Shown here: piece after piece, positions 55,730 through 64,000 of the stretch
Layout of the letters: every line of letters starts with the position of its first letter
How positions within the stretch are numbered: the stretch's first letter is position 1
Assembly: GCF_000247695.1 (NCBI RefSeq)
Contig: NW_004624784.1
Span: 12,849,133-12,913,132, forward strand
Length of the DNA: 64,000 nt
Reading direction: 5' to 3'
Origin: Heterocephalus glaber
Lineage: Eukaryota > Chordata > Mammalia > Rodentia > Bathyergidae
Made by a program: the position numbers and the translations under genes
Notes under the pieces: generated by a model
Databases searched by the model: none
What the model was told of the DNA's origin: nothing
What the model saw: the letters and a program-made list of their open reading frames with translations, nothing else

Positions 55730-57424
55730 GTGTAAAATACACCCTAACAGTCACAGTCTCCTTTGCAGCCTCTGATCTGTCACCCTTGCTATACACCACA
55801 GAGCATCTCACACACATGACCTGATTGTCACTTGCAAGTCAGTGCCCTAATGTGGCTGTTTAATACCTACCTACCCACACTACCACAGTGCCACAGTGCG
55901 TGCCCCCTCCACACCTGCCCACACTACCCTTCCACAGTCCTGTTCTCACGAGGTGCTGTCCACATTCTAAGCCCTTCACACAAACAAACTGATCAGAGCG
56001 GGGGTCTTACTACTCTTTGCTCCAAAGCCTGGTGTCTCTCGTCCAAGCCCTGCAGCCTGCCCTTGTGTCCTTGATGTTCGTGCTGGAGCAGGCAGTAAGC
56101 TGGAGGCCTTTGTCCCTTGGCTCATTTTTTTCCCCCTTGGCTCATTTTTCAGGGTTCCTTCTAACACCAGCCATGAGAAATAAGTTTTATTATGCCCATT
56201 TTTCAAATGAGGAAACCAAAGCTTTAGGAAAGTGGTTCTTTCCCCTGTAAGCTGTGGCTGCAAGGCTCTGGCCGCCTCTTGCCATCTGTCTGCCTGCCTG
56301 CCCTCTTTACACAGTCTCCACCTTTGGGAAATGGAGTCTGGCTGTCACCAGCCAGCCGTGGCCTCTCTGTGTCAGGGCAGCTCAGCAGGCAAGTTCTTTG
56401 GGGTTCAGGCGAGAGAGCTGGAGAGTGGGAGGCTGAGTCCTAGGTGGAAAATGCTGGTAGTCATGAGGGCAACGCACTGCTCTGATAGACATAGAGGCTT
56501 TAATGAGATACAACCTCTCTGCTTCCTGCAATGTGATCCAATTAACAGCCAAGGAAACCGAATTTCTCTTTACAAAGAGACTTTCTGCAGACTAGGGAGC
56601 AGGTAGGAGTCAAGCCCAGGGCTGTGTGACTCCCTTTAGGTAGGTGTCTCTGTGCGAGTCCCTGTTTGAAGTAGGCCTGTCTCATTCAAAGCCCAGTGAT
56701 TCAGTGTTTGGCACCCTGAATAGCCAAATTGGGGCAAACTCGGGTAGAGGGCTCTCCTGCACTGCGCTCACTTCCCAGGCTGACCTCGAGACTCCAGTGC
56801 GGAAGTCTCCGGAGCCCAGGTCCTAGGGTCCACACTGGCACCTGGGCAGTCTGCTTGGGGCTACAGCTGGGAAGAGCAGGGAAGACCCTCGATGGGTCAT
56901 GGGGACTCAGACCACTGCCTGCTGGACCCCCAGAGATCCCAGGCCTCCTCCTCCTGGTTCTGATGGGGCCTCACTGGCAGGCACCGAGGAGAGGAAAAGG
57001 CAGCAGGCTGGAGAGCAGTCACCCCTCCCCGCACTCCCAGGGCCCTCCCAGGGCAGCAAGCCGAGGGGAGAGGAAATCAATTTCAGGAACAAGACAGTTG
57101 TCAGAATCCGATGTAACTGGTTCCCGTCTGTGAAATTACTAGCAGGCCAGCTCCTGTCGCCCCGGAGGTCCTGCCCGGACCAGCTGCTATTTACATTTTA
57201 ATTTGATGTGAGAGGCTGATAGATTTTTAAAAGACCATGAGACAGCTCTGCTGCCTCACTCACCCCCAGCATCCACACACTTTCCCACCAGGCCCCATGC
57301 TCAGAGGTGGAGTTCTGAGGTCCCCACATGCTGCCTGGGAAGTACAAACTCTGTGCTTATTTGGGCCCTCCCTAGATCCCCAGCTCCTTGCCTCCTCTGG
57401 GGCTCCAAGCCCTAGGATGTCATA

Positions 57425-57605
57425 GGTCTCCTTGCAGTTTACAAAGCACTGGTGTATCCTTCTGAGTGAGCTTCATTCTTATTAAGGAGGCGGCCTAGGG
57501 GCTATTATCCCCACCATTTCCAATGAAGAAATGGAAGCTCAGAGAGGTTAAGAGATTTGTCTGAGGTTGCACAGTTGGTGAGCAATGGCAAGTAGACCAA
57601 ACCCT
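57425..57605 (+). mobile_element. MIR SINE fragment
   Basis: GGAAGCTCAGAGAGGTTAAG and GGTTGCACAGTTGGTGAGC. Confidence 0.65.
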
Positions 57606-58074
57606 GAGTCCCCTGGCAGTTCCAAGCTCCTTTTCCTTTAGTCTTAGCCCTCCCATCTCCTACCTGGTTGCTTTTCCTCCTCTACTGTGGGTGAATCTCG
57701 GGAGGAGTACAGGGGAGGCTGAAAACTGGAGTAGGGGCAGAGGCCAGCTGGACCTAAGGCTGGGGCAGAAACAGGGGGTGAAAAGCCAGGCTTTCTCTGT
57801 GTCTCCCTCCCTCCCTCTCTTCCTTGGTGAGTGCAGCTCAGCTGGTGTTTCTGACAGTTCCCAAGTCACCAGGGAGGGAAGTTTCAGTTATGAATACCCA
57901 AAGGAGAGGAGCAGTGTGTGGGAAGGAGAACTCGGAAGAAACAGGAGAGAACACTGCTGGCTGTCGGGGAGGCTGACATAACGCAAGGGAGTCACATTCT
58001 AAAGGCAGCTGGGGCACTTTATCGTTACCCCATTCATGGCTGTGGGTGAAATAATCTCTGTTGCAGTGCATAGT

Positions 58075-58250
58075 TGACTTTACTGAGGGTTTACTTTATG
58101 CCAAGTACTGGTCAGTTCTTGTTCATGCATTGATTCATTTAATGCTTACAGTAACACTCTTTTTATTCCCACTTTAGAGAAACTGAGGCTTAGAGAAGCA
58201 AATACCTGAAGGTCATGTAGCTAGTAAGTGACAGAGCCCGGGCTCCAGCC
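58075..58250 (+). mobile_element. MIR SINE
   Basis: GGTTTACTTTATGCCAAGTA, TTTAGAGAAACTGAGGCTTA and GGTCATGTAGCTAGTAAGTG: a well-preserved MIR. Confidence 0.8.
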
Positions 58251-58467
58251 AGGGCATTGGAGGTCTTACCCATGGTGTGATACCGGCCAGAGGACAGTAG
58301 ACAGTGGAGCAGGTGCCTGGAAAGGGGGTGCCAGGCTGAGCTCCTCTGAAAAGAAATGTAGGCTGCTTGGCAAGAGAGGACTGGTCTGGGAATTGGGGAG
58401 CAAGGGATGTGGCTTGACTGCTGTCCCAGGTGGGTGCTGTGGGCAGGGCCTAGGAGGTCTTCAGGTC

Positions 58468-58612
58468 TGGCTGCACGTGAGAACCCACTGGGAGGTAATG
58501 CAAAATCTTACTGTCCAGAGCCCCCTCTCAGAGGCTCTGATTTAATCGGTCCACGGGTGGACCTGGGCCTCTGCATTCCTTAGGAGCCACCCGCACTCCC
58601 AGGTGGTTCTCA
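58468..58612 (-). mobile_element. MER5-type hAT remnant
   Basis: AGAGGCTCTGATTTAATCGG, GGGCCTCTGCATTCCTTAG and CCCAGGTGGTTCTCACACA follow MER5A. Strand is tentative. Confidence 0.65.
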
Positions 58613-59794
58613 CACATGGTCTGAGGGAAGAACCATAGGGGTGATGACTGCTCTTCCCTTGCCCTCAGGTCTTTTCCTGCCCCATGCAGGATGGTCCCAG
58701 TTAACACGATGAGAAGAAGGGGAGCAAGGTCGTGGTGTTCTTCACCATCCCCAAGGAAGGGATTCTGCTTTCTCAAGACGTCCTGCCGGTAGTATAATGG
58801 GACTCTCTTCAGGGATCTCACAGAGCTTTTGGTTAAAAGGGATGGGTGTGCTGAAATGTGTTTCCGGATGTCTTCTTTGTCTTCTGGAAGAGGCTTTTCC
58901 CGGAGAGCAGTGCTCCGAAGGCTGAGAGCTCTGCATACTCCCTTGAAGAAAGGCCCCACTCACTCAGGAGACAGAGGATCTCCTTGTTTTGGAAAGGGTT
59001 ATATGCAGCCAGGAGAAGTATGTGCCCCCCCCCCCCAGCCCAGCCCACTCCTCCCTCTCCTCGAAAGGCTTGTGTTTCTGCTCCTTGTTAACAAGCTCTC
59101 GACAAGAACCAGCCCCGTTTGGCAGTGTGAGATAAGCCACCACAAAGGGGCATTGTTGGCATGTGGGGTGGTGGGCCCAGGGCGGGTGTGACAGCTTTGC
59201 TGAGCCTCAGCAGCAGCAGCTCTGGGCTTCCCCTGGGACAGGCTGAGGGGTGGGAGGTGCTTTCTGGAGCCTGCTTTGTTTTTCCCTTCTTAAAGAGCTA
59301 GGGCCATGGTGTTGTTAATTTGATTGCACCCACTTCGGCTTCTTGTCTCCCCTGATTAGCCCAGCTCTACCTGAAGCATGAGATTAATTCAGATTGCATG
59401 GAAGCAATCAGCCTCGCCTCTGAGAGCCAGCAGGGAGGTGCCTGTAGAGCTGGGGCCCCCCAGGACCCTCAATGTCCACTGTCCTGGTACATGGGGATCA
59501 GAACTGGCCGGACCAGGGTGTGTGTGGAGGGCACTGGGGTAATGGTCATGGAGAATGGTGGGACTGTGCAGGCTGGGGCTGCAGACCTGCGTCTGCTGCA
59601 TGGTGGACCCAGGAGAGACCCTCAGATTCACCAGGCCTTACTTTGTTTAGGTATAAAATATCACTCACTTCCTTTGGCTGCTTGCCAAGGAGGACAAGTG
59701 GCAGAGGGGCAGTGTTCTCAAATAAAGGGGACCTGCCCCCTCATCCCCAGTGTGCCTCTGGTCCTCTCTTTCCTTGAGAATTTTGGAAAAATGA

Positions 59795-59930
59795 TAGTAA
59801 TAGCTAACATTTACTGAATGCTTATTATGTGCCTGCACCGTGGTTAATGCTTTCTGCGAATTAGCTCATTAAGTCCTCCTCCCCCCACAGCTCTAGGACG
59901 CGAGCAGTTTTAGAGATGAGAGACATGACT
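59795..59930 (+). mobile_element. MIR SINE fragment
   Basis: AGCTAACATTTACTGAATGC, TATTATGTGCCTGCACCG and GCTCATTAAGTCCTC. Confidence 0.75.
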
Positions 59931-60030
59931 CTGATCACCAGAATCCTTTCAGAAACAGCAGGAGACAGGGCCATCTTTCTTTGGTCACTGGGGAAAGTAC
60001 TTCAGGTCATTGCCGTGAATACCTGAGAGC

Positions 60031-60240
60031 TGGAATTGGCAGTCTTTTCTGTGAAGGGCCAGGTTGTATATGTTTTAGGGTTTGCAGGTCATAGGTCTCT
60101 GCCACAACTACTCATCTTTGCTATTGAACCTCAAAAGCAGCCACAGACAATTCAGCATAAAGAAGAGGTGTAGCCAGGTTCCAGCTATGGAGGCCAGTTA
60201 ACTGGCTAGATTTGGCCCCAAGCCCCACTTATAGATCCCT
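60031..60240 (+). mobile_element. hAT-type DNA transposon remnant
   Basis: TTCTGTGAAGGGCCAGGTTG, CACAACTACTCATCTTTGC and AAAGCAGCCACAGACAATTC match a well-known mammalian hAT-derived repeat. It ends TTTGGCCCCAAGCCCC. Confidence 0.65.
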
Positions 60241-60333
60241 GCTCTGGGCAGAGGGAGGGGGTGGGCTTATAGACTCAGAGATCTCTGAGCAGAGGGAGGG
60301 GGTGGGCTTATAGACTCTTGTCCTAGAAGGAGT

Positions 60334-60420
60334 TTTTTATTTTTTTCGGTACTGGGGATCAAACTTAGGACCTTGCACTTGCAAGGCAGGCTCAGTGTCA
60401 CTGAGCTAAATCCCTGGGCC
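60334..60420 (-). mobile_element. ID SINE (first of a pair)
   Basis: CGGTACTGGGGATCAAACTT through CACTGAGCTAAATCCC. It is bracketed by TAGAAGGAGTTTTTT on both sides. Confidence 0.92.
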
Positions 60421-60430
60421 TAGAAGGAGT

Positions 60431-60509
60431 TTTTTTTGGTACCAGGGATCGAACTTGGGACCTTGTGCTTGTGGGGCAGGCGCTGGAACCACTGAGCTAA
60501 ATCCCCGGC
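60431..60509 (-). mobile_element. ID SINE (second of a pair)
   Basis: GGTACCAGGGATCGAACTTG through CACTGAGCTAAATCCCCGG. It is bracketed by TAGAAGGAGTTTTTT (60421) and TAGAAGGGGTTTTT (60510). Confidence 0.92.
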
Positions 60510-60642
60510 TAGAAGGGGTTTTTGATTAGAAGACTACCTGTGTTTAGGAGGAGTAGTTGTGTGAAATAGGGAGGAAGAGCATTTTACCAGGTTCTGGAAG
60601 GCCTGAGCTCTCAGTAGCAGATCACTTGATGTAGATTGTGGT

Positions 60643-61052
60643 GGGCTGAATTGTGTCCTCCAGAAACATATCTGTGGATGTGAACTTATTTGGAAATAGG
60701 GTCTCTGCAGATGTAATCTGAATGTAAGGTGAGGTCATCCCGGGGTAGGGCGGGCCCTGAATCTAATATGACTGGCGTCTTAGCGAGAAAGGGTGAGACA
60801 CAAGGGAGACTGAGGGTGTGATGTGGATGTGGTAATGGGGACGGATGCTGGAGGGATCCATTTACAGTCCAGGGGCTGCCAAGGGGTGGTGACAGCTACC
60901 TGAAGACGTAAGGAAGTGTCTTCCTCTGCCACCTCTGTTGACACCTTGATGTCAGACTCTGGCCTCCAGAGATGGGAGAGAGTAAATCTGAGGTGTTTTA
61001 AGCTTCCTAGTTCATAGTGTTTTGTTACAGCAGCCAGGGGAAATGGACACAG
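60643..61052 (+). mobile_element. MLT1-type LTR
   Basis: GTGGGCTGAATTGTGTCCTC, TTATTTGGAAATAGGGTCTC, ATCTAATATGACTGGCGTC, CTCTGGCCTCCAGAGATG and TTTTGTTACAGCAGCC, in MLT1 order. Confidence 0.85.
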
Positions 61053-61554
61053 GGACCTGGCGTGTGATGAGAGGTTCTTAGTGTATAGGGCCCAGGGGCA
61101 GCTGCAGCTTTTGCTTCACCAATCCAGAGGGGACTTAAGGTGCTGGGTTGTGGGGGCTTGCTCTTCCAGGTGTAGGTGGAATCATTCCCTGTTGGTACAA
61201 GGGAGGCAGTGCAGGAGTGTGCAAAGACCACAGCCATCCTGGCCCCAACAGCCCCCGGCACCTGGCATAGGGACAGTCACAGAGCAGGTGCTTAGTAGCT
61301 GTGTGTAGAGTGGCAGATCTGGACATAAGCAAACACAAGGAGGAGAAGACTTTCTCTAGAATCACAGAGAGGCCCAGAGGGCTGGGCAAGGTTAGGGTTC
61401 GGGGGCAATTTGCACCCAGACCACCCATCCAATTGCTTTCTGACTCAAGACAGGACATGACACCTGCCACCAACACACTGATTTGTGAATCATCTCAGAG
61501 GGGTGGCTGAGGGTTATCTGGTCTAGCACCCAGCTCAAGGTGGAAATACTGGCA

Positions 61555-61946
61555 GTGTTACCCAGTGTCTGGCTTCCTCAGGGCACCCATCGCCTCTCTT
61601 TGCAACAGTACCCATGGGATCTCTCCATTCCCACCTATGTCACTACTGTGGGTGGCATTATTACCCTCATCTCTCAGCCTTTGCTTCTCCTGGCTTCTTT
61701 TGTGCAATCCATCAAGACTTGTTATTTATTCCTGAGAGAACCCCCCTTTCTCTCTAACCCCTGCTCAGGATTCTGATGTCATTCCCCTTATCTAGTATAC
61801 CATGACAGATTTTGGTGCCACTCTTCCCATCCACTCTCAGCCCCTAATCTCCAGCTGCCACCCCCCGGTCAGGTGCCCTCTGCACCCTGCCCATACAGGC
61901 TTCCTATCCCAGTGCCTTTACTCAGCCTGCTCCTTCCACCTGGAGG

Positions 61947-61977
<31 letters not shown>

Positions 61978-62220
61978 TCCTTCTTTCTGTTCAAGCCCTG
62001 CCTATTCTTTAAGGATCAACTCAAGCCCCACTCCCCAGGAAGCTCGGTTTGACCTTGTCTGTCCATTCTTTTGTTTCTTCTCTAGACTAACATTCACTAT
62101 CACATTTGTGCAATCACATTTTAATATTAGATCTTGCCTATTTTTCCTGAAAGTTAGTTCCAAGCGTCCTAACTAGTCTATAAATTTCCGGAGGGCAGGG
62201 ATGGTGATTTAATCTTGCCT
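61555..62220 (+). mobile_element. L2 3' end with embedded (CTTT)n
   Basis: CTGCTCCTTCCACCTGGAGG, AGGATCAACTCAAGCCCCAC, AGGAAGCTCGGTTTGACC and GGAGGGCAGGGATGG. A (CTTT)n run lies at 61947-61989. Confidence 0.75.
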
Positions 62221-62235
62221 GTTTCTCTTTCAGAC

Positions 62236-62669
62236 TGCTATGGTTTGGATATAGTTTTAGTGTATCCCCCAAGGGTTCATGTGTTTGAATTTAATCCCTT
62301 TTGTGAGGTATTAAAAGGGTGAAAACTTAATCTGACTATGATGTGAACCTTTGGGAGGTGATTAGGATTAGATAAGGCCATCAGGGTGGAGACCCTATGA
62401 TTGAATTCTGGTGGCTTTATGAGAGAGACCAGAGCACACACACACACACGCTCATGCACTCATGTGCACGCGCACACACACAAACACACACACACACACA
62501 CACACGCACTCTTTTTCTCTCACTATGTAATGTCCTGCATCACACTGGGACACTGCCAGTAGGACAGACCTTGGGCCTCCAAAACCATGAGCCAAAATAA
62601 ACTTATTTTAAAAAAGATGTACCCAGCCCATGGTATTGTTATTATTAGCAACAGGAAAAGGATGAATAC
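62236..62669 (+). mobile_element. MaLR-type solo LTR
   Basis: TGCTATGGTTTGGATATAG, GGGAGGTGATTAGGATTAG, ATGAGCCAAAATAAACTT and GCAACAGGAAAAGGATGAA. It is interrupted by a CA/CACG microsatellite at 62433-62508. Confidence 0.8.
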
Positions 62670-64000
62670 CTAGACCTTGACACCATGCTGGCCATGTGGC
62701 TACTCAGGAAGTATATGGTTGTTGCTTAGCCCATGCAACATTTTATTCTGCCTCTGCCCTTCAGAGGTGCTTCAGTTATAATTGGGGGAGCAGCTCTGGG
62801 CAGGCTTTCGAGGCACTGCTTAGCTCCCTGCCTGTTTGCATTTTCATATCTACTAAACTGAGACACCCAGTGATCACCTTGGCTCTCTTGGGTTGGGGCA
62901 TATGGACCAGTACCTTTACTTTGGTTGACATGTACGGTGCACATGATTCTGTTATTTATCTGATCTGTTCTGAATGATACCTTGGAGCCCAGATCCATCT
63001 GGAAACTCTTTAATGTTGTGGTCTCTGAACAAGGGACTGGTAGAGGGGACAGTGATGATGTGCTTTATGCAACCACTGCAAAAGCCTCTAAGGAAAGAAG
63101 GGCCTAAATGAGACCCCTGGGGATAGATGCTTTAAATTGGAAGTGGAGGTTGCATGGGCAGGGTCATTCCTCCTATCCCTTCAATAAAATCCCCCTGCCT
63201 ATTAGGGGCTGGTTGCTGTGGTGATGAGAGGGGGTGGGATGAGGGTAGGGGGATTTTCCACATGGAACCTGTCTTAGTCTACCTCAAAACCTAGCCAATG
63301 TCCTCTTTGGGGCTAGGTTTGTGATGTGACATGGATTGCTCCAACAATACTGTTGGTGTCATGAGATCAGTGAAATCTCCTGTTTTCTTGGTTCATACTC
63401 ATCTTCATCTTCTCTAGGACCCCCTGAAACACTAGAGCTACAGTTTCTGAAAGACAGGGCCTGTAACTGGCAGCACATGCCCTGGGGTCTCCATTGGCTC
63501 AATAGAATGTGACTCACTTGTAGGGCTCTGTTAATGCTTGGGGGGTGGAGGAAAGTGACAGAAGGATGATGACTCTTCTGAACAGAGGAGCCCTCTGGTC
63601 CTAGGGATTGTGAGTAACAGATCCTAGTTACACAGGGGATAGTGGGCAGCAATGGTATGAGAACCAAGACCCCTCCTCCATGATCAGACCTTTCTTGTCC
63701 TCTCATTGAACTACTTATTTTGGCCTCTCTGACCCTGCAGAGGGTGGGTGAGCCTGGGGGTGCTATAGATCCCTCAGCCAGGGCTCTGAGGTGTTTGTAA
63801 CTCCTTGATCCTCCAATAAGAAAGTCGAAGTGGAGAGGCTGGCCTGGGGAGAGGATGTGTCCAGCCTCTCTCCTCACCTCTGTTTGATGAAGCAGGAGAC
63901 AGTGTTGCTCCTTACTCAATAAAGTCTGAAAATCAATAAGGCCTAAGAGCCAGCTGGATAATCATCACCATGGAAATGATTACAGTGACTCATTCCTCCA

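Larger units (their letters stand above)
50090..64000 (-). other. DSCAML1: partial long intron upstream of Ig9
   Basis: 13.9 kb with no further DSCAML1 exon found; the exon for Ig8 should be beyond the right edge. It contains a large palindrome (50361), an L1 (53315), hAT remnants, ID/B1, MIRs, an MLT1, an L2 and a MaLR LTR, plus unique blocks. 50800-52130, 54700-56150 and 62700-64000 hold nothing recognised apart from a CA tract. Confidence 0.6.

Noticed and set aside
50090..64000. further DSCAML1 exons (Ig8 and upstream)
   Set aside because: No minus-strand ORF with an Ig cysteine/tryptophan pattern and matching phase-1 splice sites was found.

Overview
The window is mammalian nuclear DNA, most likely from a rodent outside the mouse/rat group. 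The evidence is GT-AG introns, a vertebrate cell-adhesion gene, ancient mammalian repeats (MIR, L2, MER5-type, MaLR/MLT1), many tRNA-Ala-derived ID elements ending in GGTACC plus an A-tail, and B1-type 7SL SINEs. The exact species cannot be fixed from sequence alone.

Only one gene is recognised: the 3' part of DSCAML1 (Down syndrome cell adhesion molecule like 1), on the minus strand. I placed 22 consecutive exons between 50089 (first exon in the window) and about 4738 (end of the 3' UTR). All have canonical GT/AG boundaries and mutually consistent codon phases. Joined, they encode the last 1267 residues of the receptor: Ig9, FNIII 1-4, Ig10, FNIII 5-6, one transmembrane helix and the whole cytoplasmic tail, ending in a class I PDZ ligand (T-L-V). 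The promoter, signal peptide and Ig1-8 lie beyond the right edge. No upstream exon was found between 50090 and 64000, so that stretch is read as part of one long intron. Residue numbers below count from the first (split) codon in the window.

Layout: 1-4737 is downstream intergenic DNA (antisense L1, one B1, an unassigned segment with a perfect inverted CCAAT repeat). 4738-16883 holds the 12 terminal exons (cytoplasmic tail, TM, FNIII 6 and 5, Ig10). 18737-42074 holds the FNIII exons, spaced by introns of up to 6.5 kb. 48601-50089 holds the first half of FNIII 1 plus Ig9. 50090-64000 is intronic.

Beyond the gene, the main signals are two strong imperfect palindromes (50361-50583 and 41466-41613) and a short hAT-like mini-element (9159-9239). 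There are also a hairpin in the 3' UTR, a 34-bp direct duplication 501 bp apart near exon 5, a pair of ID insertions that share one target, and several unique AT-rich intronic blocks that look like conserved regulatory elements. I found no prokaryotic-type system, CRISPR array or undescribed protein-coding gene.
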